This document shows positions 24,389 to 34,991 of a DNA stretch of 60,784 nucleotides, piece after piece. Location: positions 1 through 60,784 of the forward strand of contig NZ_JASCIQ010000046.1 of the NCBI RefSeq assembly GCF_029968035.1, given 5' to 3'. The notes beneath the pieces were generated by a model, which was not told the origin of the DNA, ran no database searches, and was given only the letters and a program-made list of their open reading frames with translations. The position numbers and the translations under genes were made by a program. The stretch comes from Streptomyces cavernicola. GTDB taxonomy: Bacteria > Actinomycetota > Actinomycetes > Streptomycetales > Streptomycetaceae. Each line of letters begins with the position of its first letter. The first letter of the stretch is position 1.

Positions 24389-26590
24389 GTGGCCGGCGAC
24401 AAGGACGCACAGACTGCCTCGACCGCGAGCTCCGTGCCCGCGAAAGCGCGCGAGGAGCACCGCCAGCTCGCGGAGCAGATCGAGGAGCACCGCTTCCGGT
24501 ACTACGTGAAGGACCAGCCGGTCGTCAGCGACGCGGAGTTCGACAAGCTCCTGCGCTCCCTGGAGGCCCTGGAGGAGAAGTACGGGGAGCTGCGCACCCC
24601 GGACTCCCCGACGCAGAAGGTCGCGGGGGCGTACGAGACGGAGTTCACCGCGGTCGAGCACCGCGAGCGGATGCTGTCCCTGGACAACGCCTTCGACGAC
24701 GAGGAACTCGCCACGTGGGCCGACCGCGTGGCGAAGGAGGTCGGCTCGGGGGAGTACCACTTCCTGTGCGAGCTGAAGGTCGACGGCCTCGCGGTGAACC
24801 TGACGTACGAGCACGGCAGGCTCACCCGCGCCGCAACGCGCGGGGACGGCCGCACGGGCGAGGACATCACGCCCAACGTCCGTACGATCGCGGACATCCC
24901 GGAGCGCCTGCAGGGCGACCGCGTCCCGGAGCTCGTGGAGATCCGCGGCGAGGTCTTCTTCCCGATGGAGAAGTTCGAGGAGCTCAACGCCCGCCTGGTG
25001 GAGCACGGCGACAAGCCGTTCGCCAACCCCCGCAACGCGGCGGCGGGTTCACTGCGCCAGAAGGACCCCCGCGTCACCGCCACCCGCCCGCTGCACATGG
25101 TGGTGCACGGCATCGGCGCCCGCGAGGGCTTCGACATCGACTGCCTGAGCCATGCCTACGACCTGCTGCAGGAGTGGGGCCTGCCCACCGCGCAGTACAA
25201 CAAGGTGGTCGAAGACATCGGCGGCGTGCGGGAGTTCATCGCGTACTACGGCGAGAACCGCCACTCCGTGATGCACGAGATCGACGGAGTGGTCGTCAAG
25301 CTCGACGAGATCCCGCTGCAGGGCCGCCTCGGCTCCACCTCGCGCGCGCCGCGCTGGGCCATCGCCTGGAAGTACCCGCCGGAGGAGGTCAACACCAAGC
25401 TGGTGGACATCCGCGTCGGCGTCGGCCGCACGGGCCGTGTCACGCCGTACGCGGTGGTGGAGCCTGTGACGGTGGCCGGCTCGGAGGTCGAGTTCGCGAC
25501 GCTGCACAACCAGGACGTGGTCAAGGCCAAGGGCGTCTTCATCGGGGACACGGTGGTGCTGCGCAAGGCAGGGGACGTCATCCCGGAGATCCTCGGCCCG
25601 GTCGTGGACCTCAGGGACGGCAGCGAGCGGGAGTTCGTGATGCCCGCCGAGTGCCCCGAGTGCGGCACGCCACTGCGGCCCATGAAGGAGGGGGACATCG
25701 ACCTGCGCTGCCCCAACTCCCGCTCCTGCCCCGCCCAGTTGCGCGAGCGGCTGTTCTACCTCGCGGGCCGCAAGTGCCTGGACATCGAGAACTTCGGTTA
25801 CGTCGCGGCGACGGCGCTCACCCAGCCCCTGGAGCCCGCCGAGCCGCCGCTGAAGGACGAGAGCGGCCTCTTCGACCTCACCGTCGAAGAGCTCCTGCCC
25901 ATCAAGTCGTACGTCCTGGACCAGGACACCGGTCTGCCCAAGCGGGACCCGAAGACCGGCGAGGAGAAGGTCGTCACGTTCTTCGCCAACCAGAAGGGCG
26001 AGGCGAAGGCCAACACCTTGGCGATGCTGAAGAACATCCAGGAGGCCAAGGACCGCCCCCTGGCGCGCGTCATCACGGGCCTGTCCATCCGGCACGTGGG
26101 CCCGGTCGCCGCCGAGGCGTTGGCCCGCGAGTTCCGTTCCATGGAGCGGATCGAGCAGGCGAGCGAGGAGGAGCTGGCCGCCGTCGAAGGCGTCGGACCG
26201 ACCATCGCGGCCTCCCTCAAGCAGTGGTTCGAGGTGGACTGGCACCGCGAGATCATCGACCGCTGGCGGACCGCGGGAGTCCGCATGGAGGAGGAGGGCG
26301 CGGCCGACGAAGGGCCGCGTCCGCTGGAGGGAGTGACGGTCGTCGTGACCGGAACGCTCCAGACATATACGCGAGATGGCGCAAAAGAGGCCCTGCAGCG
26401 TCTTGGAGCCAAGGTGACCGGATCCGTCTCCAAGAAGACGTCTTTTGTGGTGGTTGGTGAAAATCCGGGTTCGAAATATGACAAGGCCATGCAGGTCAAA
26501 GTCCCGGTTCTGAACGAAGATGGCTTCGCGGTGCTCCTGGACCAAGGTCCTGACGCCGCGCGGGATGTCGCACTTTCGGCCGAGGAGTAG
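24389..26590 (+). CDS. ligA: NAD-dependent DNA ligase LigA
   Basis: The essential replicative ligase, about 733 residues. Domain Ia and the nucleotidyltransferase domain carry the active-site lysine in CELKVDGLAVNL (about K130). The OB domain follows, then a zinc finger (CPECGTPLR and CPNSRSCPAQL), HhH repeats (VEGVGPTIAASLKQW) and a C-terminal BRCT domain (LEGVTVVVTGTL onward). GTG 24389 is preferred because CGGGAGGA lies about 8 bases upstream. The last 80 or so codons, covering the BRCT domain, use many A/T-ending codons (for example TAT, AAA, GTT, AAT), unlike the rest of the gene. A terminator-like hairpin follows. Confidence 0.97.
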   Translation: MAGDKDAQTASTASSVPAKAREEHRQLAEQIEEHRFRYYVKDQPVVSDAEFDKLLRSLEALEEKYGELRTPDSPTQKVAGAYETEFTAVEHRERMLSLDNAFDDEELATWADRVAKEVGSGEYHFLCELKVDGLAVNLTYEHGRLTRAATRGDGRTGEDITPNVRTIADIPERLQGDRVPELVEIRGEVFFPMEKFEELNARLVEHGDKPFANPRNAAAGSLRQKDPRVTATRPLHMVVHGIGAREGFDIDCLSHAYDLLQEWGLPTAQYNKVVEDIGGVREFIAYYGENRHSVMHEIDGVVVKLDEIPLQGRLGSTSRAPRWAIAWKYPPEEVNTKLVDIRVGVGRTGRVTPYAVVEPVTVAGSEVEFATLHNQDVVKAKGVFIGDTVVLRKAGDVIPEILGPVVDLRDGSEREFVMPAECPECGTPLRPMKEGDIDLRCPNSRSCPAQLRERLFYLAGRKCLDIENFGYVAATALTQPLEPAEPPLKDESGLFDLTVEELLPIKSYVLDQDTGLPKRDPKTGEEKVVTFFANQKGEAKANTLAMLKNIQEAKDRPLARVITGLSIRHVGPVAAEALAREFRSMERIEQASEEELAAVEGVGPTIAASLKQWFEVDWHREIIDRWRTAGVRMEEEGAADEGPRPLEGVTVVVTGTLQTYTRDGAKEALQRLGAKVTGSVSKKTSFVVVGENPGSKYDKAMQVKVPVLNEDGFAVLLDQGPDAARDVALSAEE

Positions 26591-26598
26591 CGGTTGAA

Positions 26599-26638
26599 GG
26601 CCACCCGTTCAGCGCATACCAGATGCATACGGGTGGCC
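26599..26638 (+). terminator. Terminator-like hairpin after ligA
   Basis: GGCCACCCGT (26599-26608) pairs with ACGGGTGGCC (26629-26638), a perfect 10-bp stem with a 20-base loop. No T-run follows, as is usual for Streptomyces terminators. The remaining 200 bases to the next start hold no supported gene and should contain the promoter of the GGDEF-EAL gene. Confidence 0.75.
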
Positions 26639-26841
26639 GGGTCGCATTCGGGCAACCGCTGTCGACCGCTGCCCGTAGAGGCCTTCTGCGGCCTACTGTT
26701 GAGAAGTGCGCCTGCCGTGCCCCGCTGCGAAGGGGGTGCCTCCTGCTCCACGAGAGCCGGGGGAAAGGGTTTTCAGACGCGGTGACTTCTGAAGACGAGG
26801 GCCGCGTGGCGTGGGCACCGCCGGCTGTGAGAGGGACGGGA

Positions 26842-28959
26842 ATGAAACCGACCGAAAGCGCCGATCCGGTGTCAGGGCTGCGCCGGCTGATGGCGCCCGC
26901 GCTGCCGGCCGCCATCGCGGCCACCGCGGCAGTGGTCCTGGCAGCGGGGTTCGTCCGAGCCTTCACCGACCAGCACGCACTCTTCCCCAGCGGCGCCGTC
27001 GGCTCGTCGCTCGCCGTGCTCACCGGCGTCATCGTGGGCCATCTCGTACTCCTCGGCCGTGAGCGCTGGTGGGGCGGCACCGGCTCCGGCGCCGCCCTCA
27101 CCCTCGCCGTCCTCCTTCTCTACGGCTGGGTGCCCGCGGGCATGGTCAGCCTCTCCGTCGTCGTCCTGGTCGCCGCCGCCCGCAGACGCCGCTGGCGCCA
27201 GGCCGTGCTGCACGGCGCGGTGGACATCATCGGCATCTGCGCCGGCGCCCTGGTCCTCGCGGCCTTCGGCCAGGCCCCGTCCGTCGAGACCCCCTGGGAC
27301 CCGAACAGCTGGAACGCCTGGAGCGCCCCGGAGATCGTCCTGGTCGCCGCCGCGTATCTCCTCGTGACCCGGCTGCTCCTCTGGTACCTGAGCGCACCGC
27401 AGGGCGCGGGTCTGCCGACGGTCGCCCGTACCGCCGTGGTCCGCCAGGCTCTCGTCGGCGTCGCGCTGCTCGGCATCGCCCCGCTGATCTGCGTCGTCGC
27501 CACGGCTCTGCCGATCCTGCTTCCGCTGTTCGCGGTCCCGCTGATCGCCCTCGACTCCACCCTGTGGATCGCGCGCGCCCGAGCCGAGGAGCAGCTGCGC
27601 GACCCGCTCACCGGACTGCCCAACCGGCAGTGGCTGTTGGAGCGGACGTGGACGGCGCTCGACGAGGCCGAGCGGGTCGGGGCGCGTTCCGCGCTCGTCC
27701 TGATCGACCTCGACCGGTTCCGTTCCGTCAACGACACCCTCGGTCACCTCGCCGGGGACCGGCTGCTGCTGCAGATCGCCGACCGGCTCCGGCACGCCCT
27801 GCCGCGCGGTGCGGAGGCCGCGCGGCTCGGCGGCGACGAGTTCGCGGTGCTCCTGCCGACCTGCGACTCCACGACCAGCGCGCAGCGCGTCGCCCGCGGC
27901 CTGGTCGCCGAGCTCAGCTCCCCGCTCGACCTGGACGGGCTGACCCTCGTCCTGGAGGCCAGCGCCGGGCTCGCCGTCTTCCCCGACCACGCCCTGGACG
28001 CGGAGGGCCTGCTCCGCCGGGCCGACGTCGCGATGTACCAGGCGAAGCGGGACCGCACGGGCGTCGAGGTCTACGAGTCGAAGCGGGACTCCAACACCCC
28101 CGACCGCCTCGGCCTGTTGGGCGACCTGCGGCGCGCACTCGACGCGGGCGAGGTCGAGCTGCACTACCAGCCGAAGGTCCGCTTCGACGGCCAGGTCGCA
28201 GGGCTCGAGGCGCTGGTGCGCTGGGTGCACCCGGAGCGCGGCAAGGTCCCGCCGGACGAGTTCATCGCCATCGCCGAGTCCTCCGGCCTCATGCCGCACC
28301 TCACCGAGTACGTACTGGAGACGGCGCTCGCGCAGGTCGCGCGCTGGCACAAGCAGGGCCTGAAGGTGCCGGTCGCGGTGAACGTCTCCCCGCGGGACGT
28401 GCACACCCCCGGCTTCGCCGGAGCGGTCGCCGCCCGGCTCGCCCGGCACGGCGTCCCGGCGGGCGCACTCCAGCTGGAGATAACCGAGCACGTGCTGTTG
28501 GAGGACCCGCAGCGCGCCGCGGACACCCTCGCGGGGCTCACCGGGCACGGCGTGAAGATGTCCCTCGACGACTTCGGCACCGGGTACTCGTCGCTTGTGC
28601 ACCTGCGGCGGCTGCCCGTCAGCGAGTTGAAGATCGACCGCTCGTTCGTGGCCCGCCTCGCGATCGACAACGAGGACGCGGAGATCGTCCGCTGCACCGT
28701 CGACCTCGCCCACTCCCTCGGCCTCCTCGTCGTGGCGGAGGGCGTCGAGGACGACGAGACCTGGGAGCGGCTGCGGGACCTCGGCTGCGACGCGGTGCAG
28801 GGCTGGCTGGTCGCGGCGGCGATGCCCGCCGTGGAGACCACGTCCTGGCTGCGCGCCCGCGGCTCGCGCGGCTGGCGCCGCCCCGCGGAGCTGTCGGCCG
28901 AGACCGACCCCGATACCCAGGAGGATGCGGAACGGCCCTCCGGGCACGTGGTGAAGTAA
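26842..28959 (+). CDS. rmdB: Membrane GGDEF-EAL cyclic di-GMP enzyme (RmdB-like)
   Basis: About 705 residues. The first 250 form six or more membrane helices. A GGDEF domain follows (DPLTGLPNRQWLLE, then ARLGGDEFAVL), and then an EAL domain with intact motifs: LEALVRW, SLDDFGTGYSSL and LKIDRSFVARL. The EAL half therefore looks active as a c-di-GMP phosphodiesterase. No RxxD product-inhibition site precedes GGDEF (RGAE is in that place). Position between ligA and gatC matches my memory of rmdB in S. coelicolor, a phosphodiesterase affecting development; the symbol rests on that synteny. ATG 26842 follows GAGGGACGGG; the upstream open frame is not convincing. Confidence 0.9.
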   Translation: MKPTESADPVSGLRRLMAPALPAAIAATAAVVLAAGFVRAFTDQHALFPSGAVGSSLAVLTGVIVGHLVLLGRERWWGGTGSGAALTLAVLLLYGWVPAGMVSLSVVVLVAAARRRRWRQAVLHGAVDIIGICAGALVLAAFGQAPSVETPWDPNSWNAWSAPEIVLVAAAYLLVTRLLLWYLSAPQGAGLPTVARTAVVRQALVGVALLGIAPLICVVATALPILLPLFAVPLIALDSTLWIARARAEEQLRDPLTGLPNRQWLLERTWTALDEAERVGARSALVLIDLDRFRSVNDTLGHLAGDRLLLQIADRLRHALPRGAEAARLGGDEFAVLLPTCDSTTSAQRVARGLVAELSSPLDLDGLTLVLEASAGLAVFPDHALDAEGLLRRADVAMYQAKRDRTGVEVYESKRDSNTPDRLGLLGDLRRALDAGEVELHYQPKVRFDGQVAGLEALVRWVHPERGKVPPDEFIAIAESSGLMPHLTEYVLETALAQVARWHKQGLKVPVAVNVSPRDVHTPGFAGAVAARLARHGVPAGALQLEITEHVLLEDPQRAADTLAGLTGHGVKMSLDDFGTGYSSLVHLRRLPVSELKIDRSFVARLAIDNEDAEIVRCTVDLAHSLGLLVVAEGVEDDETWERLRDLGCDAVQGWLVAAAMPAVETTSWLRARGSRGWRRPAELSAETDPDTQEDAERPSGHVVK

Positions 28960-29088
28960 CGGTCCTGCGGAGCCGCGCCCGCGCGCCGCCGCTGCGGAAC
29001 CCCTCCGGCCGACCGTTTAACGGGCACAGCGCCGAGCCCCATAGGATTGGGCCAGACACACATCACGCTCATCCCAGTGAGGATCCGC

Positions 29089-29385
29089 ATGCCTGGCATC
29101 ACGCGCGAGGAGGTCGCCCACCTCGCTCGGCTGGCGCGTCTGGAGCTGAAGGACGAAGAGCTCGACCACTTCGCCGGCCAGCTCGACGACATTCTCGGCG
29201 CAGTAGCACGCGTCTCCGAGGTCGCCGACCAAGACGTACCGCCGACCTCCCACCCGCTGCCGCTGACCAATGTCATGCGCGCGGACGAGGTCCGTCCGTC
29301 GCTCACCCCCGAGCAGGCGCTCTCCGGCGCCCCGGCCCAGGAGCAGCAGCGTTTCAAGGTGCCGCAGATCCTGGGGGAGGACTAA
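29089..29385 (+). CDS. gatC: Asp-tRNA(Asn)/Glu-tRNA(Gln) amidotransferase subunit C
   Basis: GatC is the small linker subunit that stabilises the GatCAB complex, which amidates misacylated Glu-tRNA(Gln) or Asp-tRNA(Asn). The product is 98 residues, the usual length. It begins MPGITREEVAHLARLARLEL, the family N-terminus, and ends QQRFKVPQILGED. The longer open frame from 29047 is rejected because GTGAGGA lies 6-12 bases before ATG 29089. gatA starts 6 bases after the stop. A possible -10 (TAGGAT, 29042-29047) lies just upstream. Confidence 0.96.
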   Translation: MPGITREEVAHLARLARLELKDEELDHFAGQLDDILGAVARVSEVADQDVPPTSHPLPLTNVMRADEVRPSLTPEQALSGAPAQEQQRFKVPQILGED

Positions 29386-29391
29386 CCCACC

Positions 29392-30881
<1,490 letters not shown>

Positions 30882-30885
<4 letters not shown>

Positions 30886-31124
30886 CTGCCATGGCAAAGA
30901 AGGCCAAGAACTTCAAGAAGTCCAAGACCGGCGTCTACGTCTCGCTGGCCAGCACCGCTTTCGGTGCCCTGAGCGTCGCGAAGCAGGCGAAGATGGCCCG
31001 CCAGGACAACGACCTGCTGCGTCTCGCCGACGCCGCGGTCTCCGCCGCCGCCATCGTCACCGGCCTGGCGATCCTCTACCGCGAGCTGAAGCGGCTCGGC
31101 GACGACGACGTCCTGCTGGGCTGA
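30882..31124 (+). CDS. Small basic protein with one membrane segment, between gatA and gatB
   Basis: An 80-residue product inside the gatCAB operon. GTG 30882 overlaps the gatA stop (GTGA), with CTTGAGGAGG 10 bases upstream; ATG 30891 is an alternative. The N-terminus is strongly basic (MAKKAKNFKKSKTG). A moderately hydrophobic middle follows, and a likely helix AAVSAAAIVTGLAILY lies near residue 52, before the tail RELKRLGDDDVLLG. It does not match a Gat subunit known to me. Codon use is normal. Tight coupling suggests co-expression with the amidotransferase; function is unknown. Confidence 0.78.
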
Positions 31125-31140
31125 GAGGGAAAGTTTCACC

Positions 31141-32652
31141 GTGACTGTCACGACTGACCTGGTGTCGTACGAGGACGCGCTCGCGTCGTACGACCCCGTC
31201 ATGGGCCTCGAGGTCCATGTCGAACTCGGCACCAAGACCAAGATGTTCTGCGGCTGTTCGACCACGCTCGGCGCGGACGCCAACTCGCAGACCTGCCCGA
31301 CCTGCCTCGGCCTGCCCGGCTCGCTGCCGGTGGTCAACGCGATCGGCGTCGAGTCGGCCATCAAGATCGGCCTCGCGCTGAACTGCTCGATCGCCGAGTG
31401 GTGCCGCTTCGCCCGGAAGAACTACTTCTATCCGGACATGCCGAAGAACTTCCAGACCTCCCAGTACGACGAGCCGATCGCCTTCGACGGCTACCTCGAC
31501 GTGCAGCTGGAGGACGGCGAGGTCTTCCGCGTGGAGATCGAGCGGGCCCACATGGAGGAGGACACCGGCAAGTCGACGCACGTCGGCGGCGCCACCGGCC
31601 GTATCCACGGCGCGTCCCACTCCCTGCTCGACTACAACCGCGCGGGCATCCCGCTCATCGAGATCGTCACCAAGCCGATCGAGGGCGCGGGCGAGCGGGC
31701 CCCCGAGGTCGCCAAGGCGTACGTCGCGGAGCTGCGCGAGGTCATCAAGTCCCTGGACGTCTCCGAGGCGCGCATGGACAAGGGCCAGATGCGCTGCGAC
31801 GTGAACCTGTCGCTGCGGCCCAACGGGACCAAGGAATTCGGCACGCGTTCCGAGACGAAGAACGTCAACTCGCTGCGCTCCGTGGAGCGGGCGGCGCGCT
31901 TCGAGATCCAGCGGCACGCGGCGGTGCTCTCCTCCGGCGGCACGATCGTGCAGGAGACCCGGCACTTCCACGAGGACGACGGCTCGACCACCTCGGGCCG
32001 CATCAAGGACAACGCCGAGGACTACCGGTACTTCCCGGAGCCCGACCTGGTCCCCGTCGCCCCGGCCCGTGAGTGGGTCGAGGAGCTGCGGGCGGGCCTG
32101 CCCGAGATGCCGCGCGTGCGCCGCAACCGGCTCCGCGAGGAGTGGGGCGTCACCGAGCACGACATGCAGTCGATGCTCAACGCCGGTGCGGTCGACCCGA
32201 TCGTCGCCACGATCGACGCGGGCGCCCCGGCCGACCAGGCCCGCAAGTGGTGGATGGGCGAGCTGGCCCGTAACGCCAACGAGCAGGGCAAGGCGCTCGA
32301 CGAGCTGTCGATCACGCCGGAGCAGGTCGCCCGGGTCACCGCGCTCGTCGCGGCCGGCGACCTCAACGACAAGCTGGCCCGCCAGGTCATCGAGGGCGTG
32401 CTCGCGGGGGAGGGCGACCCGGACGCCGTCGTCGAGAAGCGCGGCCTGAAGGTCGTCTCCGACGAGGGCGCGCTGACCGCCGCCGTCGAGGAGGCCATCG
32501 CCGGCAACCAGGCCATCGCGGACAAGATCCGTGGCGGCAAGGTGGCCGCGGCCGGCGCCCTGGTCGGCGCGGTCATGAAGGCCACCCGCGGTCAGGCCGA
32601 CGCGGCCCGCGTCAAGGAGCTCATCCTGGAGAAGCTGGGCGTCGAGGGCTGA
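31141..32652 (+). CDS. gatB: Asp-tRNA(Asn)/Glu-tRNA(Gln) amidotransferase subunit B
   Basis: GatB binds the misacylated tRNA and carries out the ATP-dependent transamidation. The product is 503 residues with the family signature YDPVMGLEVHVELGTKTKMF. The zinc-binding cysteines lie in CGCSTTLGAD and CPTCLGLPG, and HMEEDTGKSTH and SLLDYNRAGIPLIEIVT form the active-site cradle. The C-terminal YqeY-like tail domain ends in VKELILEKLG. The start is GTG with GAGAGGGAAAG upstream, 16 bases after the small gene. A perfect 15-bp terminator hairpin follows. Confidence 0.97.
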   Translation: MTVTTDLVSYEDALASYDPVMGLEVHVELGTKTKMFCGCSTTLGADANSQTCPTCLGLPGSLPVVNAIGVESAIKIGLALNCSIAEWCRFARKNYFYPDMPKNFQTSQYDEPIAFDGYLDVQLEDGEVFRVEIERAHMEEDTGKSTHVGGATGRIHGASHSLLDYNRAGIPLIEIVTKPIEGAGERAPEVAKAYVAELREVIKSLDVSEARMDKGQMRCDVNLSLRPNGTKEFGTRSETKNVNSLRSVERAARFEIQRHAAVLSSGGTIVQETRHFHEDDGSTTSGRIKDNAEDYRYFPEPDLVPVAPAREWVEELRAGLPEMPRVRRNRLREEWGVTEHDMQSMLNAGAVDPIVATIDAGAPADQARKWWMGELARNANEQGKALDELSITPEQVARVTALVAAGDLNDKLARQVIEGVLAGEGDPDAVVEKRGLKVVSDEGALTAAVEEAIAGNQAIADKIRGGKVAAAGALVGAVMKATRGQADAARVKELILEKLGVEG

Positions 32653-32673
32653 CGCTCCGTTTCCTACGCTGAC

Positions 32674-32706
32674 GAGGGCGGGACCGGAACTTCCGGTCCC
32701 GCCCTC
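32674..32706 (+). terminator. Terminator hairpin after gatB
   Basis: GAGGGCGGGACCGGA (32674-32688) and TCCGGTCCCGCCCTC (32692-32706) form a perfect 15-bp stem with a 3-base loop, 21 bases after the gatB stop. There is no long T-run, but stem strength and position support termination. Confidence 0.9.
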
Positions 32707-32837
32707 GGCGTTCAGCTCCGGTTTGGACAACGCGGGCCGGTGCTTGGACCGTTCACCACCGGTACGGTCGTACGTCTTCCCTGATCCATCCGTGCTGCAT
32801 AGCTTCCCGAGCGTCGATACGAACTCGGGAGGATCAG

Positions 32838-34991
32838 TTGGCCACGGACACTTCAGGCGCAGGGCTTTCGCGACGGCGGCTGCTCGCGCTCGGCGGCGGC
32901 GCGCTCGGCGTCGCCACGGCGGGCTCGCTGCTTCCGCCCTCGCTGCAGGCCGCCCTTGCCGCCGAGCCGCCCGCCGGCGGGCTGGAGGCGGTCAAGCACG
33001 TGGTGATCCTGATGCAGGAGAACCGGTCCTTCGACCACTACTTCGGCACCCTGCGCGGCGTACGCGGCTTCGGTGACCGCAACGCGATCCAACTGCCCGG
33101 CGGCAAGCCGGTGTTCGAGCAGCCCGCGCCGCTCGGCCGGACCGTGCTGCCGTTCCCGGTGCGCGCGGCGGCCGAGGCACAGCAGAAGGACCTGCAGTAC
33201 ATCGGCGACCTCGACCACTCCTGGTCGGGCGGCGCGAAGGCCTGGAACAAGGGCTGGATGGACAACTGGATCACCGTCAAGTCGGCGGCGACCATGGCGT
33301 ACTACACGCGCGAGGACATTCCGCTGCAGTACGAGCTCGCGGACACCTTCACCGTCTGCGACGCCTACCACTCGTCGATCCACACCTCCACCAGCCCCAA
33401 CCGCAACCACCTGTGGAGCGGCAAGACCGGCAACGAGGCGAACGGCAACCGCGCCGTCGGCAACGACGCCTACGCGGAGGGCACGCACCCCGGCTACGAC
33501 TGGGGCACGTACGCCGAACGCCTGGAGAAGGCGGGGCGCAGCTGGCGCACGTACACCGAGTGGGAGAACTTCACCGACAACCAGATCGAGTTCTTCACCA
33601 CCTTCAAGGCGATCGCCCGCAAGGTCCTCGCGAAGACCGAGCACACCTATATGGAGGCCTTCTACGCCAAGGTGCGTGAGGCGGCGAGCGACGCCGAGCG
33701 GGAGAAGCTGCTCGCCGTCCTCGAAGAGGGCGTGAAGTCCCTTGACGCGCGCGAGCGTTCGCTGTTCGAGCGGGCCCTGCGCCGGGTGCCGACCGGTGAG
33801 CTCGCCGACGAGTTCCGCCGGGACATCGCGGCGGGCAAGCTCCCCGAGGTGTCCTACCTGGTGCCGTCCGCGCTTGACTCCGAGCACCCCGGCTCGTCCT
33901 CGCCGATCCACAGCGCGACCCTGGTCTACAAGGTCCTCGACGCCCTCGCCTCGCACCCCGAGGTGTGGCGGCACACGGCCGTGTTCATCAACTACGACGA
34001 GAACGACGGCTTCTTCGACCACGTCCCGCCGCCCGTGCCGGCCGCCGACGTGGCCGACGAGCACTGGCAGGGGCAGCCCACCGGGCTCGGGATACGGGTG
34101 CCGATGCTGGTGGTGTCGCCGTGGACGGTCGGCGGCCATGTCACGTCCGAGGTCTTCGACCACACCTCCGTCATCCGCTTCCTTGAGCAGTGGACGGGTA
34201 TCGAGGAGCCCAACATCAGCGCCTGGCGGCGGCAGGTCACCGGCGACCTGACCGGTGCCTTCGACTTCACGCGCGGCCGCCCGCAGCCGGAGGTCGAACA
34301 GCCCGGACCCGTGCCGCCGTTCACCGGCCGCTGGCGCCCCGAGCCGCCGCAGGACCAGAAGATGCCGGAGCAGGAGCCCGGCCGCCGGCCCGCACGCCCG
34401 CTGCCGTACCAGCCGGACGCGCACGGCCGGGTGAGCCGCGACGGCAAGCAGGTCGAGCTGACCCTGACCAACTCCGGCCGCTCCAGCGCGCACTTCGCGC
34501 TCTACCCGTACGCGGCGGAGTACGAGGTTCCGCAGCACCTCGATGTAAGGGGCTCCGCACCCTTGCGCGTGCCCCTTACCGAGGGCGCGTACCGCTTCAC
34601 CGTGACCGGGCCCAACGGGTTCCGCCGCGAGTTCGCAGGGCGCGCCGACGGCTCGGCCGCCGTCACGACGAAGATCGACGCGTCCGCGCGCATCGTCAGC
34701 CTGACCCTGGGCAACACCGGCGGCGCCGACCTGACCACGAGAACGACGGCTTCTTCGACCACGTCCCGCCGCCCGTGCCGGCCGCCGACGTGGCCGACGA
34801 GCACTGGCAGGGGCAGCCCACCGGGCTCGGGATACGGGTGCCGATGCTGGTGGTGTCGCCGTGGACGGTCGGCGGCCATGTCACGTCCGAGGTCTTCGAC
34901 CACACCTCCGTCATCCGCTTCCTTGAGCAGTGGACGGGTATCGAGGAGCCCAACATCAGCGCCTGGCGGCGGCAGGTCACCGGCGACCTGA
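32838..34991 (+). CDS. Tat-exported phospholipase C, C-terminus altered by a tandem duplication
   Basis: A phosphoesterase-family phospholipase C that hydrolyses phospholipid head groups outside the cell. TTG 32838 follows CGGGAGGA. The N-terminus LSRRRLLALGGGALGVATAG is a Tat signal. The catalytic domain has VILMQENRSFDHYFGTLRGV, and NYDENDGFFDHVPPP near residue 390 carries metal-site residues. Two C-terminal beta-rich (DUF756-type) repeats should follow. Here the frame runs through nearly all of this region, then at 34737 enters a second copy of the preceding 740 bases out of frame, and adds about 85 unrelated residues to a stop at 34991. Catalysis may survive; the native last 66 residues are lost. 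Deleting one copy would restore a 699-residue protein ending at 35677. Confidence 0.85.
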   Translation: MATDTSGAGLSRRRLLALGGGALGVATAGSLLPPSLQAALAAEPPAGGLEAVKHVVILMQENRSFDHYFGTLRGVRGFGDRNAIQLPGGKPVFEQPAPLGRTVLPFPVRAAAEAQQKDLQYIGDLDHSWSGGAKAWNKGWMDNWITVKSAATMAYYTREDIPLQYELADTFTVCDAYHSSIHTSTSPNRNHLWSGKTGNEANGNRAVGNDAYAEGTHPGYDWGTYAERLEKAGRSWRTYTEWENFTDNQIEFFTTFKAIARKVLAKTEHTYMEAFYAKVREAASDAEREKLLAVLEEGVKSLDARERSLFERALRRVPTGELADEFRRDIAAGKLPEVSYLVPSALDSEHPGSSSPIHSATLVYKVLDALASHPEVWRHTAVFINYDENDGFFDHVPPPVPAADVADEHWQGQPTGLGIRVPMLVVSPWTVGGHVTSEVFDHTSVIRFLEQWTGIEEPNISAWRRQVTGDLTGAFDFTRGRPQPEVEQPGPVPPFTGRWRPEPPQDQKMPEQEPGRRPARPLPYQPDAHGRVSRDGKQVELTLTNSGRSSAHFALYPYAAEYEVPQHLDVRGSAPLRVPLTEGAYRFTVTGPNGFRREFAGRADGSAAVTTKIDASARIVSLTLGNTGGADLTTRTTASSTTSRRPCRPPTWPTSTGRGSPPGSGYGCRCWWCRRGRSAAMSRPRSSTTPPSSASLSSGRVSRSPTSAPGGGRSPAT

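Noticed and set aside
32748..32775. PHO box before the phospholipase C gene
   Set aside because: GTTCACC occurs once, but the adjacent 11-base direct repeat units required for a PhoP site are not recognisable.
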